64,000 nucleotides of DNA from Chlorobiaceae bacterium. GTDB lineage: Bacteria; Bacteroidota; Chlorobiia; Chlorobiales; Chlorobiaceae. Positions 43,035-53,889 of this stretch are shown here, in pieces (within the stretch, counting starts at the first letter, position 1; each line of letters opens with the position of its first letter). The position numbers and the translations under genes are program-made. The stretch covers positions 37,731 to 101,730 of the forward strand of contig JAAXVR010000004.1 in assembly GCA_013335405.1 (NCBI GenBank). Direction: 5' to 3'. Below the pieces are notes generated by a model. That model did no database searches and was not told the DNA's origin. It was given only the letters and a program-made list of their open reading frames with translations.

Positions 43035-44038
43035 GACAGAGAGTTATTGTTCCTTGTTTCCTGTTCCCTGGTATTCCCGAAACGCTCTTCGATGTGTCTG
43101 GCAACCTTCTCGAGCAGCCACATTGGAGTCGAGGTCGCGCCGCATATGCCGACTGATGCGACCCTCTGTCCGTCGTTTCTCAGCAGCCAGGTTTCGTCAA
43201 GATCGGAGATGTCCTCGATGAAATAGCTTCTGGGATTTGCCTCCCTGCAGATATGGTAAAGTACCTGGCCGTTCGAGCTTTTTTTGCCCGCAACGAAGAC
43301 GATGCACTCGTTCGAAAGGGCGAAATCGTGCAGCTTCCGATTCCTGCTCGATACCTGGATGCAGATGGTGTCCTTGTAAATGTGCTTCGGCATAGACCTC
43401 GTTCCGGTCATTTCCGCGGTTATGTCGATATCCCGGATCTCCATCCATGGCTCGGGTTCGCCTCCACCGGAGTCCGCGACAAGCTTCTCGAGGTTCGCTT
43501 TCAGTTCGTAGAAGCCGGGAACGTCCATGGTTGTCTGTGAGATGAGCGCGGTTTTTTTCGACAGGTCCAGCGCCCTGATCTCTTCCGGGTCGGAAAGGTC
43601 AGCGTGCTTGATGATGACGGCACTGTTCCCGCACTGTCCGTTGATGCCTGTAACTTCAGGATGGGAGTGCTTGCCGTAGATGACTATCTGGTAACCGAGC
43701 CTGTGGAGCAGCCTTGCGGTGCGCTGCAGTTTCGAAACGACCGGGCAGGTCGTATCGGTTACCATGAGCCTGTTTTCTTCCGCAGTCCTGTATGTGGAGG
43801 GAGGTTCGCCATGGGCCCTTATGAGCACCGGGGCGTCTTTGAGTCCGGCAAGATCGTTTTCGTTGATGGTGACAAGCCCGAGCCCTTCGAGGCGTTTCAC
43901 CTCGACTTCGTTGTGGACCACGTCTCCGAGGGAATAGAGCATGCCGTTTTCCCGCAGTTTTTCTTCTGCGACATGGATGGTTCCCTGTACGCCGATGCAG
44001 AAACCAGATGATGTTCTGTCAAGGTTTACTTTCACCAT
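43031..44038 (-). CDS. ispH: 4-hydroxy-3-methylbut-2-enyl diphosphate reductase
   Basis: [72 protein letters not shown]. Confidence 0.92.
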   Translation of the reverse strand: MVKVNLDRTSSGFCIGVQGTIHVAEEKLRENGMLYSLGDVVHNEVEVKRLEGLGLVTINENDLAGLKDAPVLIRAHGEPPSTYRTAEENRLMVTDTTCPVVSKLQRTARLLHRLGYQIVIYGKHSHPEVTGINGQCGNSAVIIKHADLSDPEEIRALDLSKKTALISQTTMDVPGFYELKANLEKLVADSGGGEPEPWMEIRDIDITAEMTGTRSMPKHIYKDTICIQVSSRNRKLHDFALSNECIVFVAGKKSSNGQVLYHICREANPRSYFIEDISDLDETWLLRNDGQRVASVGICGATSTPMWLLEKVARHIEERFGNTREQETRNNNSLS

Positions 44039-44103
44039 GAACCGGTTTATTCGATAATGATTGCGAACATGGGCTGAAAAGCCAATGGTTTTCAATGTGC
44101 CGC

Positions 44104-44919
44104 CTACACTTCCACCAGTTCCACGTCAGGCAGCTCCGAACCCATGAAGAGTTTGTAGATCCTGCTGAATTTCTGGGGAAGGTCGCTTACAAGCAGGTGC
44201 GGCAGTGCCTGTTCCCTCGTCTTGTTCAACAGTCCTGATTCATCGAGAAGTTCCCTGGTTCTTCTTGCAACCGCTTCGGCCGAATCGATGATATGGATCG
44301 CAGGTCCGACAGTTTCCCCGATAATCCTGCGGAGGATAGGGTAGTGGGTGCAGCCAAGTACGAGGGTGTCGATATCCTTCCCGGCAAACTCGTCGAGGTA
44401 CTCCCTGGCGATGAGCCTTGTCGCGGGATGGTCGACGAGGCCTTCCTCGGCAAGCGGCACGAACAGCGGGCAAGCCCTGGAAAATACCTCCGCGTCGGGG
44501 TTCAGACTGTTTATCGTGACCGCATAGGCATTCGAGCATATCGTCGCCTGGGTGCCTATGACGCCGATCCGGCTGTTTTCGGTGGCTTCCACGGCGAGTC
44601 CCGCGCCGGCCTTCAGCACTCCGATCACCGGTATGCTGCCGCATGTCTTTTCGACCACGTCGAGGGCAAGCGCCGAGACGGTATTGCAGGCCACGATGAT
44701 CAGCTTCGGCTGGTATCTCATGAGGATCGCGGTATCGTCGGCGGCATATTTCCTTATGGTGACCTGCGATTTCGGGCCGTAGGGCACCCTGGCAGTGTCT
44801 CCGAAATAAATGATCTTTTCCTCGGGAAGTGCGGCCTGGATCGCCCTGACGACAGTCAGTCCGCCGATTCCTGAATCGAAAATGCCGATGGGGCTTTCAG
44901 GGGTGACTTTATGTGGCAT
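44104..44919 (-). CDS. murI: Glutamate racemase
   Basis: [48 protein letters not shown]. Confidence 0.94.
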   Translation of the reverse strand: MPHKVTPESPIGIFDSGIGGLTVVRAIQAALPEEKIIYFGDTARVPYGPKSQVTIRKYAADDTAILMRYQPKLIIVACNTVSALALDVVEKTCGSIPVIGVLKAGAGLAVEATENSRIGVIGTQATICSNAYAVTINSLNPDAEVFSRACPLFVPLAEEGLVDHPATRLIAREYLDEFAGKDIDTLVLGCTHYPILRRIIGETVGPAIHIIDSAEAVARRTRELLDESGLLNKTREQALPHLLVSDLPQKFSRIYKLFMGSELPDVELVEV

Positions 44920-44946
44920 GGCCGGAGCTGTCGATTGAAATGACGG

Positions 44947-46038
44947 TTAGACATTGAAACGGAACACGATCACATCGCCGTCCCTGACGATATAATCCCT
45001 TCCTTCGGAGCGGAGTTTACCCGCTTCCTTGACTCGCTGCTCCGATCCCAGCTCGACGAGGTCCCTGCAGTACATGACTTCGGCACGGATGAACCCTTTC
45101 TCGAAATCGGAATGGATCGCACCTGCGGCTTCCGGAGCTGCGGCACCCTTGCGAATGGTCCAGGCATGGACCTCCTTTTCACCGGCCGTGAAATAGGTCT
45201 GGAGTCCGAGAAGATCGTATGCCGTCCTGATAAGGCGGTCGAGGCCTGACATTTCAAGGCCGAGGCTTTCGAGGAATTCCGGACGCTCCTCTTCAGGCAG
45301 CTCGGCGATGTCGGCTTCTGCTTTTGCGCTGATGACAAGCATCTTCGCTTCGGAAGCCGCAGCGATTTCCGCTACCGTTTCCGTATAGGCGTTGCCCCGC
45401 AACAGGTCTGCTTCGGAGACATTGGCGGCAAAAAGCACTGGTTTGGAAGAGAGCAGGAAAAACTGGCGGGCGATCTCCTTTTCTTCAGGTGTTTCGACAA
45501 TCCTGCGGACAGGGATGCCTTCAGCGAGGCCCTTGATTATTTTTTCAGCGAGGTCCGCCTGCAACTGCAGCTCCTTGTCCTTCCTTGAATTTTTTCTCAG
45601 CCTTTCAATGCGGCGTTCCATGCTTTCAAGGTCGGCAAGCATCAGTTCGGTCTCTATGGTTTCGATATCTGCCGCCGGATTGATTTTCCCTTCGACATGG
45701 ATGATGTTTTCATCGTCGAAGCAGCGGACGACATGGACGATCGCGTCGACCTCCCTGATATGGGAAAGGAACTGGTTGCCGAGCCCTTCGCCCTTGCTTG
45801 CGCCCCTTACCAGGCCGGCGATATCGACGATTTCGAGCGTTGCCGGCACCAGTGTCGGTGTTTTGACGACATCGGCGATTTTCTGCATTCTTTCGTCCGG
45901 AACGAGAACGGTTCCGACATTGGGTTCGATGGTGCAGAACGGATAATTGGCGGCTTCAGCCTGTTTGGCGGTGATGGCATTGAAAAGCGTCGACTTTCCC
46001 ACGTTGGGAAGCCCGACAATGCCGCAGCGAAGAGACAT
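44947..46038 (-). CDS. ychF: Redox-regulated ATPase YchF (Obg family)
   Basis: [26 protein letters not shown] domain C-terminus ([30 protein letters not shown]). Confidence 0.94.
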   Translation of the reverse strand: MSLRCGIVGLPNVGKSTLFNAITAKQAEAANYPFCTIEPNVGTVLVPDERMQKIADVVKTPTLVPATLEIVDIAGLVRGASKGEGLGNQFLSHIREVDAIVHVVRCFDDENIIHVEGKINPAADIETIETELMLADLESMERRIERLRKNSRKDKELQLQADLAEKIIKGLAEGIPVRRIVETPEEKEIARQFFLLSSKPVLFAANVSEADLLRGNAYTETVAEIAAASEAKMLVISAKAEADIAELPEEERPEFLESLGLEMSGLDRLIRTAYDLLGLQTYFTAGEKEVHAWTIRKGAAAPEAAGAIHSDFEKGFIRAEVMYCRDLVELGSEQRVKEAGKLRSEGRDYIVRDGDVIVFRFNV

Positions 46039-46147
46039 AGACAAAAGGTTGGTTTGTTGAATGGCCGCAAAACCCTGCGGCTTTAACATGTAACCAATAT
46101 GTTTGGAAAAAGCAAATAAATTTTATAAAATGGCAGGCTAATGTAAA

Positions 46148-46861
46148 ATGCCAGTGGAACAAGGAAAAAGCACGAAACGGATAATCATTGCAATAGACGG
46201 GCCTGCCGCATCGGGCAAAAGCACGACGGCCAGGATTGTCGCAGGACAGCTCGGTTATATCTATATCGATACCGGCGCCATGTACCGTTCCGTGACCCTC
46301 AAGGCCATCCGGCAGGACATCCTCGACGAGTTGAAACGCTCTCCCGGGAGCGTTGATGTTTTACTGAAGGAGATTTCGATCCGCTTCGACGGTGATCGTA
46401 TCTTCCTCGACGGAAAGGATGTCACCGAAGCCATCAGGGAGAACCTGGTCAGCCGGGAAGTGAGTTTCATCAGCTCGCTCAAGCCTGTCCGCGACAGGCT
46501 CAGGGCAATGCAGCAGGAGCTTGGCCGGCAGAAGGGCGTCGTAATGGATGGCAGGGATATCGGGACGGTTGTGTTTCCCGATGCCGAACTGAAGGTTTTT
46601 CTTGTAGCCGATGCTCTTCAGAGGGCAAAACGGCGCTATGCGGAACTTGCTTCGAAGAGCGCAGGCCTCTTGCGCTTACCCTCTCTCGAGGAACTGGAGC
46701 AGGAGATAAGGGAACGGGACAGGGCCGATGCGGAACGAGAGCATGCGCCACTGAAAAAGCATCCTGAAGCGGTGGAAATCGATACGTCGGAGCTGACGAT
46801 CGACACCCAGGTAAGTAAAGTTTACGACCTCGCGCTTGCGAGGATACAAGATGACTGTTGA
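46148..46861 (+). CDS. cmk: Cytidylate kinase
   Basis: [56 protein letters not shown]. Confidence 0.94.
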   Translation: MPVEQGKSTKRIIIAIDGPAASGKSTTARIVAGQLGYIYIDTGAMYRSVTLKAIRQDILDELKRSPGSVDVLLKEISIRFDGDRIFLDGKDVTEAIRENLVSREVSFISSLKPVRDRLRAMQQELGRQKGVVMDGRDIGTVVFPDAELKVFLVADALQRAKRRYAELASKSAGLLRLPSLEELEQEIRERDRADAEREHAPLKKHPEAVEIDTSELTIDTQVSKVYDLALARIQDDC

Positions 46862-46951
46862 AAAGTCAGGTCAGTTTTCATCAACCATAAACCCTCCGGC
46901 TGAAATCTCTCGCGGCAGGCAGGTAAATTCAAGAGAGGAAGGAAATAATTA

Positions 46952-48736
46952 ATGGCAGAAGCACTCACACAGGAAAAAAAGGTCAAGGACAGACCTGCGC
47001 GGAAGAAAATCAAAATTTTCGCCCATTACGAGCAGGCAGAACTTTCCCAGATGGAGCAGCTCTATACGAGCACACTCAACGAGATCTCCGAAAACGAGAT
47101 CGTCAAGGGCAGGATCGTGTCCATTTCGAACAAGGATGTCACCATCGATGTCGGTTTCAAATCGGAAGGTATCGTTTCCCTTCTCGAGTTCAGGGCCGAT
47201 GACGAAGTCAAGGTCGGCGACGATGTCGAGGTCTATCTCGAGAACATCGAGGACAAGATGGGCCAGCTCATCCTTTCAAAGAAAAAGGCGGATGTCCTGA
47301 GGATCTGGGACAAGATTTACGATTCGATTGAAAACGATACGATCATCACCGGTAAAATCATCAACCGCGTCAAAGGCGGCATGACTGTCTCACTTTCCGG
47401 TGTGGAAGCCTTCCTTCCCGGTTCGCAGATCGATGTCAAGCCGGTCCGCGATTTCGATGCCCTCGTCGGCCAGACCATGGACTTCAGGGTCGTCAAGATC
47501 AACCCGGTCACACAGAATATCGTCGTCAGCCACAAAGTCATTCTCGAAGAGGCTTATGCCGCAAGGCGCGAGGAAATGCTTGCCAATATCAAGGTAGGCA
47601 TGGTGCTCGAAGGTACCGTCAAGAACATCACCGATTTTGGTATCTTTGTCGATCTCGGCGGACTCGACGGTCTCGTTCACATCACCGATATCACCTGGGG
47701 CAGGATCAACCATCCGTCCGAGGTTGTCGAACTCGATCAGCCCATCAAGGTCGTCGTCGTCGGTTTCGACGAGAACACCAAGAGGGTCTCTCTCGGTATG
47801 AAGCAGCTCGAATCCCACCCATGGGAAAATATCGAGCTCAAATACCCGGTCGGCTCGAAAGCTCCCGGACGCGTGGTCTCCATTACCGATTACGGCGCCT
47901 TCGTCGAAATCGAAAAAGGAATCGAAGGCCTCGTGCATATTTCCGAGATGAGCTGGACACAGCATATCAAGCACCCCGGGCAGTTTGTCACCCTCGGTCA
48001 GGAAGTCGAGTGCGTCATTCTCAATATCGACAAAGACCACACCAAGCTTTCGCTCTCCATGAAGCGCGTGAACGAGGACCCCTGGATTGCGCTTTCCGAG
48101 AAATATATCGAAAGTTCGCTGCATAAGGGTGTCGTCAGCAATATCACCGATTTCGGCGTCTTTGTAGAGCTCGAGCCCGGAGTTGACGGACTGGTCCATA
48201 TTTCAGACCTTTCCTGGACGAAGAAAATCCGCCATCCGAGCGAACTGGTCAAGAAAAACCAGGAACTCGAAGTCAAGGTTCTCAAGTTTGACGTGCATGC
48301 CCGACGCATCGCTCTCGGCCACAAGCAGATCAACCAGGATCCCTGGGACGAGTTCGAGCAGAAATATGCCGTCGGTGCGGAAACTCCCGGACAGATTTCG
48401 CAGATCATCGAGAAGGGTGTCATTGTCATCCTGCCCGGCGAAGTTGACGGATTCGTTCCGGTTTCCCATCTTCTCCAGGGCGGAGTGAAGGACATTCACT
48501 CTTCCTTCAGTATCGGCGATGAGCTGCCGCTCCGTGTCATCGAGTTCGACAAGGAGAACAAGCGCATCATTCTTTCCGCACTTGAATATTTCAAGGACAA
48601 GAGCAGGGAGGAGATCGAAGCCTACCTGCAGGCCCATCCGAACGAAAAGAAAGAGATCGAGGCAGCGACTGCCGAGCTCGATCCGCCCTTCAAGGCCGGC
48701 GACAGGAAAGGTTCGGAGAGGCAGACCGAGAAGTAA
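46952..48736 (+). CDS. rpsA: 30S ribosomal protein S1 (six S1-type repeats)
   Basis: Repeated S1 motifs such as [38 protein letters not shown]. Confidence 0.95.
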   Translation: MAEALTQEKKVKDRPARKKIKIFAHYEQAELSQMEQLYTSTLNEISENEIVKGRIVSISNKDVTIDVGFKSEGIVSLLEFRADDEVKVGDDVEVYLENIEDKMGQLILSKKKADVLRIWDKIYDSIENDTIITGKIINRVKGGMTVSLSGVEAFLPGSQIDVKPVRDFDALVGQTMDFRVVKINPVTQNIVVSHKVILEEAYAARREEMLANIKVGMVLEGTVKNITDFGIFVDLGGLDGLVHITDITWGRINHPSEVVELDQPIKVVVVGFDENTKRVSLGMKQLESHPWENIELKYPVGSKAPGRVVSITDYGAFVEIEKGIEGLVHISEMSWTQHIKHPGQFVTLGQEVECVILNIDKDHTKLSLSMKRVNEDPWIALSEKYIESSLHKGVVSNITDFGVFVELEPGVDGLVHISDLSWTKKIRHPSELVKKNQELEVKVLKFDVHARRIALGHKQINQDPWDEFEQKYAVGAETPGQISQIIEKGVIVILPGEVDGFVPVSHLLQGGVKDIHSSFSIGDELPLRVIEFDKENKRIILSALEYFKDKSREEIEAYLQAHPNEKKEIEAATAELDPPFKAGDRKGSERQTEK

Positions 48737-48760
48737 CTGTTTTTTTTCATGCTCGCAGTA

Positions 48761-48804
48761 AAAAAAGCTGTCTCAGCGTTGCTAACTGAGACAGCTTTTT
48801 TTTT
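48761..48804 (+). terminator. Intrinsic terminator after rpsA (copy A of a shared terminator sequence)
   Basis: AAAAAAGCTGTCTCAG-cgttgctaa-CTGAGACAGCTTTTTTTTT. Confidence 0.9.
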
Positions 48805-48806
48805 GG

Positions 48807-48834
48807 TCTGGGGACTGAGCAATGAGCGATGAGT
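48807..48834 (+). repeat. Degenerate heptanucleotide array, G-rich on + strand
   Basis: TCTGGGG ACTGAGC AATGAGC GATGAGT. Confidence 0.65.
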
Positions 48835-48899
48835 GAGGCTCCGGTTTTGCCGGGGCTTTTTTTTCTTTTCACCTACCAGGTAACGCATAGCACCTGAAA

Positions 48900-48962
48900 C
48901 CCCAGATCCCACTTTCCAGATCCCAGTCCCCAGTCCCCAGACCCCAGATCCCAGTTCCCAAT
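48900..48962 (-). repeat. Heptanucleotide tandem repeat, 9 units, C-rich on + / G-rich on -
   Basis: CCCCAGA TCCCACT TTCCAGA TCCCAGT CCCCAGT CCCCAGA CCCCAGA TCCCAGT TCCCAAT, exact period 7. Confidence 0.9.
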
Positions 48963-48996
48963 CTTCCCTCAGCACTTAAAAAACCCGGTCCCCACG

Positions 48997-49914
48997 TCAA
49001 TACCCGTAGCTTCTGAGCAGGTTGTTTTTCTTGCGCCAGTCGGGGCGGACCTTCACGAACAGCTCGAGGAAGACCGGACGTCCCAGCATTTCCTCGATAT
49101 CCTTGCGTGCCGCCTGGCCCAGTTTTTTCAGTGAAGCGCCTTTCTGGCCGATCAGTATCTGTTTCTGGGTATCGCGTTCGACGATGATCGAACAGCGGAT
49201 GAGATCCTTTCTTGACGGGTCTGCCTCATGCTGCTCCCTGAACTCGTCGATGACCACTTCAGCGGAGTAGGGAACTTCCTTCCCATAGAAAAGGAATATT
49301 TTTTCCCGAATGATCTCGCTTACGAAAAAACGTTCAGGTGCCGTGCTGAGCGTGTCTTCCGGATACAACGGCGGACCTGGGGGGAGAAATCGCACGATCG
49401 TATCGACAAGTTCCGGCAGGCAAGTGCCTTTCAGGGCGGAAACAGAAATAAGGGCGTCAGGATGCCAGGTTTCTGAAACGGAATCCTCAACTTTTTTCTT
49501 TCCCTCGCTGCCGACAAGGTCGCATTTGTTCAGAACGGCAACGACAGGTTTTCCGGCGGACTTCAGCCAGTCGTTGAAAAGCCTGTCTGCAAAAACGCGA
49601 TCGATATCTCCATCCTTCCCGGAATAGGGAAGCAGTGCGATGACGGCGTCTGCATCCTTGATCGTATCCCTGACGATCGCGAGCATGGATTCATGCAGTT
49701 TCTGCTGTGGTGCCATGATCCCGGGGGTATCGAGAAAAATTATCTGGCAATCATCCCTGTGGTATATCCCGGTAATTTTTTTCCTTGTCGTTTGCGGTTT
49801 AGGTGTTACTATGGAAAGTTTGTAGTCGAGCAGTTCGTTCATCAATGTCGATTTGCCTGCGTTGGGAGGCCCGATGATGACAGCGAATCCGCAGCGGAAA
49901 GGGAGATGGCCCAT
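48997..49914 (-). CDS. era: GTPase Era
   Basis: [42 protein letters not shown] domain [40 protein letters not shown]. Confidence 0.95.
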   Translation of the reverse strand: MGHLPFRCGFAVIIGPPNAGKSTLMNELLDYKLSIVTPKPQTTRKKITGIYHRDDCQIIFLDTPGIMAPQQKLHESMLAIVRDTIKDADAVIALLPYSGKDGDIDRVFADRLFNDWLKSAGKPVVAVLNKCDLVGSEGKKKVEDSVSETWHPDALISVSALKGTCLPELVDTIVRFLPPGPPLYPEDTLSTAPERFFVSEIIREKIFLFYGKEVPYSAEVVIDEFREQHEADPSRKDLIRCSIIVERDTQKQILIGQKGASLKKLGQAARKDIEEMLGRPVFLELFVKVRPDWRKKNNLLRSYGY

Positions 49915-50008
49915 GTTTTTTTATAAATAGTCAATCTGATTACAGAACAGGATACTAAATTACACTCTTCAGCGGTAACGCAAAAGAATAACGTATTGTA
50001 TCATTCGG

Positions 50009-51232
50009 ATGGAAAAGAAATCAAATATCGATTACTGGCTTCTCTTGCCGATGGCCGGGCTCATTCTTTTCGGGCTGCTGGCAATATTCAGCGCAACGAA
50101 CGGAGCGGACCAGACCGTTCTTTTCTACCGTCAGCTCGTATGGGGGCTTATCGGTGTTGCGGCGGTCATTTTCATTATTTTCAACGACGTACGTTTCATC
50201 AGGGACAATTCGTATATCTTCTATGTGCTTGGAATACTGTTACTTCTGGCGGTGCTTGTTTTCGGCAAAAAAGTTGCGGGGCAGACCAGTTGGTTTAAAA
50301 TCGGTTTTTTCAGTTTTCAGCCTTCGGAAATAGCCAAAATGGCAACAATCCTTGCGTTGGCCCGTTTTCTTTCAGACGATGAAACCGATATCCATTCCAT
50401 ACCTCATCTTCTCATCGCTCTCGGCATTCCGTTCGTACCGGCGATGCTCATCATGCTGCAGCCGGACATGGGCACAACGCTCACCTGTCTTTCGTTCGTC
50501 ATTCCGATGATCATCATGGCAGGTTTCGATATCTACGTACTCATGGTCCTTTCGTTTCCCCTCCTTCTCTTTCTTTCGGGCTTTTTCAACATCTACTATA
50601 TTGTCGGCCTCGCGGTACTTGAATTCGCGGCGCTCATCACATGGAAACAGAAATTCCGGATCCATCAGCTCTTCATCGTCGGTTCGGGAATCCTGGGCAG
50701 CATGTTCACCAGCACGTTCGCGAGCAATATCCTCAAACCGCACCAGATGAAGCGGATCCAGATATTCCTCGATCCCATGTCCGATCCCCAGGGTGCCGGA
50801 TACAACACGCTCCAGGCAAAAATCGCCATAAGTTCCGGCGGACTCCTGGGAAAGGGGTTTCTTCACGGAACACAGACCCAGTTGCGTTTCATACCGGCGC
50901 AATGGACGGATTTCATATTCTGCGTCATAGCCGAAGAGTTCGGTTTTATCGGAGCCGGTCTTGTCGTCTCGTGTTATCTTATCCTGATCCTCAGGCTGAT
51001 TGGGGCAATATTCGCTATAAAAAACAAATTTGTCGAACTCACTCTTGCAGGATTCGTTTCACTGCTGTTAACTCATGTCGTTATCAATATCGGCATGACG
51101 TTAGGTCTTATTCCGGTTATTGGTGTTCCGCTTCCGTTTGTCTCCTACGGTGGTTCTTCCCTTGTAGGAAATATGATCATGGTGGGACTTGCATTGAACT
51201 TTTTCAGGAATAAACGGCTTCTCGGATATTGA
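50009..51232 (+). CDS. rodA: Rod-shape-determining protein RodA (SEDS family)
   Basis: [89 protein letters not shown]. Confidence 0.92.
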   Translation: MEKKSNIDYWLLLPMAGLILFGLLAIFSATNGADQTVLFYRQLVWGLIGVAAVIFIIFNDVRFIRDNSYIFYVLGILLLLAVLVFGKKVAGQTSWFKIGFFSFQPSEIAKMATILALARFLSDDETDIHSIPHLLIALGIPFVPAMLIMLQPDMGTTLTCLSFVIPMIIMAGFDIYVLMVLSFPLLLFLSGFFNIYYIVGLAVLEFAALITWKQKFRIHQLFIVGSGILGSMFTSTFASNILKPHQMKRIQIFLDPMSDPQGAGYNTLQAKIAISSGGLLGKGFLHGTQTQLRFIPAQWTDFIFCVIAEEFGFIGAGLVVSCYLILILRLIGAIFAIKNKFVELTLAGFVSLLLTHVVINIGMTLGLIPVIGVPLPFVSYGGSSLVGNMIMVGLALNFFRNKRLLGY

Positions 51233-51250
51233 TCAATGCCCGATGTCATG

Positions 51251-51288
51251 AAAAAACGAAAGCGCACCGAAGAGCGCTTTCGTTTTTT
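51251..51288. terminator. Intrinsic bidirectional terminator after rodA
   Basis: AAAAAACGAAAGCGC-accgaaga-GCGCTTTCGTTTTTT. Confidence 0.88.
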
Positions 51289-51325
51289 CCGGGACCCTGT
51301 CCGGTCGCGGATGTGGTGGGTGGCT

Positions 51326-51790
51326 TTACTTTATGGTATAGACAAAGCGCTTGCCGTCCTTGCCTGAGGGAACACGTTCGATTTCGGGGTCCGTTGAGCC
51401 GTATTTGTTGAACCAGAGGCTTACCGTTGTACCCTTGATGTTGAGTGCGTCACCGATATCACGGGGTTTGAAGGTTTTGTTCGGATGTGAGCGCAGCAGG
51501 TTCTTGATAGCCGTACCGAGCTGTCCTCTTCCGAATTTGGATGGAGCGTTTTCCTGCGGAGCAGCACCTTCGAGCTTTGCCAGATTCGTTTCGAGTTTTT
51601 TTATGACAGCGTTGAGTTCGTCCTCAAGCGGTTTGATTTTTTCCTGAAACTCTTTCTGGGTTTCAGCAATTTTTATCTGAAGTTTCTTTTTTTCTTCAAC
51701 AAGCGACTGGAAATGATCAATCTTCTGAATGAAAATGTCATACTTGTCAGGGGAACCGATATCTTTTTTTATCACGCTCATAGGTTGCAT
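51326..51790 (-). CDS. Hypothetical protein: N-terminal coiled coil plus C-terminal helix-turn-helix-like domain
   Basis: Heptad-rich FQSLVEEKKKLQIKIAETQKEFQEKIKPLEDELNAVIKKLETNL followed by KTFKPRDIGDALNIKGTTVSLWFNKYG. Confidence 0.7.
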   Translation of the reverse strand: MQPMSVIKKDIGSPDKYDIFIQKIDHFQSLVEEKKKLQIKIAETQKEFQEKIKPLEDELNAVIKKLETNLAKLEGAAPQENAPSKFGRGQLGTAIKNLLRSHPNKTFKPRDIGDALNIKGTTVSLWFNKYGSTDPEIERVPSGKDGKRFVYTIK

Positions 51791-51849
51791 TGTTTTATTA
51801 TATGATATAACATAAAAATACTCTTGAAAATATATCATAATATCATTTG

Positions 51850-51881
51850 CTCTGCAAATAAATTGCAGAGTCCGTTTTTTT
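51850..51881 (+). terminator. Orphan intrinsic-terminator-like hairpin upstream of mtaB
   Basis: CTCTGCAA-ataaa-TTGCAGAG tccg TTTTTTT, perfect 8-bp stem. Confidence 0.7.
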
Positions 51882-51952
51882 CAATACCTGATATTCTTGT
51901 CCGGATATGGTAACAAGTGTTTCCGCCGTTTGGGAGAGGGATAAATAGCGAT

Positions 51953-53296
51953 ATGAACAGTACTATAAAACGTGTTGCCACGATAACGCTCGGCTGCAAG
52001 CTGAACTATGCTGAAACTTCTTCAATTGTCGATAATTTATGCAATAACGGCTGGCGTATTTCAACGATCGATGAAAATCCCGATCTGATTATTATCCATA
52101 CCTGTGCCGTGACAAACCAGGCGGAGCAGAAATGCCGCCAGCGGATCAGAAAAATCATACGCGAGAACCCGTCGAGCAGAATCGCGGTGGTTGGGTGCTA
52201 TGCTCAGCTGAATACCGGGGCACTGGAAGGAATAGAGGGTATCGATGCCATCCTGGGCAACGAAGAGAAATTTGAACTGCGGCTTTACGACGACCTGTTC
52301 CAGGCTGCAACCGGGAACAGGCTTGTGCGTGTCACACCGGCATCATCATTTGAAAGGGTCCATCAGGGATACTCGATCCGTTCCGAAGAGGGGCGGCAGA
52401 GGACGCGTGCGTTCCTGAAGATACAGGACGGCTGCGATTACGGTTGCGCTTACTGCACGATTCCGGCTGCGAGAGGACGGTCGAGGTCCATACCGGCAAG
52501 CCTGCTTCTTGAGCGGGCAGAAGAACTGGCATCTGCCGGTTACAGGGAAATAGTGCTTACGGGCGTCAATGCCGGCGATTACCGTCACGAAGGAGTAGTG
52601 TTCAGGGATCTTCTTCGCATGCTGGAAAAGGTGGAGGTGAGCAGGGTACGCATCAGTTCGGTGGAACCCGATTTCCTCGATGACGGGCTTGTATCGATTG
52701 TCGCGGGTTCTGAAAAGATAGTTCCTCATTTCCATGTGCCCCTCCAGAGCGGTTCGGATGCCATTCTCGGCGCGATGCGCCGCCGTTACGATACAAAGGG
52801 ATACCGGGAACGGGTGATGAAGGTGTTGGAATTTCTGCCGGGCTGCGCTGTAGGTGCAGATGTCATGGTCGGCTATCCGGGAGAAACAGAAAACGATTTC
52901 ACCGATATGTGCCGTTTCATCGAAGGGCTGCCGATAGCATATCTTCATGTATTCAGCTGCTCGGTCAGACCGGGTACACTCCTCGCCATGCAGGTCGGGA
53001 ACCGGGAAAGGGTGGCGCTCCACCCCCGTGAAATTTCCGGACGGCAGAAGGTGCTTGCGGAACTTGGGCGAAAAAAGGAAGAAGCGTTCAATTCCCGGCA
53101 CCTCGGCTCCGAGGGGCTGGTGCTCTTCGAGGAGAGCAGCATGGACGCAAACGGCCGTTTCCTGTGTTCCGGTTATACGAGAAATTATCTCAGGGTTGCC
53201 GTCGAGAGCGATGTCGGGCTTTCGGGGCAGGAATTGCCTGTGTTCATCGAGCGACAGGGGGATGATTTGATTTTACAGGGCAGACTGTTATCTTGA
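51953..53296 (+). CDS. mtaB: tRNA t6A37 methylthiotransferase MtaB
   Basis: ATITLGCKLNYAETSSI, IIHTCAVTNQAEQKCRQRIRK, DGCDYGCAYCTIPAARGRSRS, HVPLQSGSDAILGAMRRRY. Confidence 0.9.
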   Translation: MNSTIKRVATITLGCKLNYAETSSIVDNLCNNGWRISTIDENPDLIIIHTCAVTNQAEQKCRQRIRKIIRENPSSRIAVVGCYAQLNTGALEGIEGIDAILGNEEKFELRLYDDLFQAATGNRLVRVTPASSFERVHQGYSIRSEEGRQRTRAFLKIQDGCDYGCAYCTIPAARGRSRSIPASLLLERAEELASAGYREIVLTGVNAGDYRHEGVVFRDLLRMLEKVEVSRVRISSVEPDFLDDGLVSIVAGSEKIVPHFHVPLQSGSDAILGAMRRRYDTKGYRERVMKVLEFLPGCAVGADVMVGYPGETENDFTDMCRFIEGLPIAYLHVFSCSVRPGTLLAMQVGNRERVALHPREISGRQKVLAELGRKKEEAFNSRHLGSEGLVLFEESSMDANGRFLCSGYTRNYLRVAVESDVGLSGQELPVFIERQGDDLILQGRLLS

Positions 53297-53344
53297 TTTT
53301 CCACGAAGCGTTATACAAAACGATCAATTAAATTGTTTCCTTCC

Positions 53345-53878
53345 ATGCCCATCAAATCCCGTATCCGTTCGATTCCCGACTACCCAAAGAAAGGGATCCT
53401 TTTTCGAGATATCACCACGCTTATCAAGGACCCGGTAGGCTTCAGGCTGGTCATTGACAACCTGACGCAGCACTACCTGCTCAACGGCGTGGATTTCGAT
53501 GTCATCGTAGGTATCGAGGCTCGCGGGTTCATCATCGGCGGCGCGTTGTCGTACACGCTCGGCAAAGGATTCGTTCCTGTCAGGAAACCGGGCAAGCTTC
53601 CTGCCGATGTCGTTTCCCAGGAATACGAACTCGAGTACGGAACCGACCGGATAGAGATGCATCTGGATGCGCTGGAACCAGGCAGGAAAGTGCTGCTTGT
53701 CGACGATCTTCTCGCTACCGGAGGCACTGCCCTCGCAGCCGCCGCACTGGTTGAGAAAGTCGGAGGCATCGTTTCCGAGATGGCTTTCATCGTCAATCTG
53801 CCCGATATCGGCGGAGAACGGAAAATAAGGGAGAAAGGCTACAGTGTCTATTCCCTTACCGAGTTTGAAGGGGAGTAG
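53345..53878 (+). CDS. apt: Adenine phosphoribosyltransferase
   Basis: IRSIPDYPKKGILFRDITTLIKDP, GIEARGFIIGGAL, VLLVDDLLATGGTALAAAALV. Confidence 0.94.
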   Translation: MPIKSRIRSIPDYPKKGILFRDITTLIKDPVGFRLVIDNLTQHYLLNGVDFDVIVGIEARGFIIGGALSYTLGKGFVPVRKPGKLPADVVSQEYELEYGTDRIEMHLDALEPGRKVLLVDDLLATGGTALAAAALVEKVGGIVSEMAFIVNLPDIGGERKIREKGYSVYSLTEFEGE

Positions 53879-53889
53879 GCCGGAAAGGT

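Noticed and set aside
41587-43221. Several + strand ORFs overlapping the Fe-S flavoprotein
   Set aside because: Overlapping multiple frames inside a gene with clear Rossmann and Fe-S motifs.
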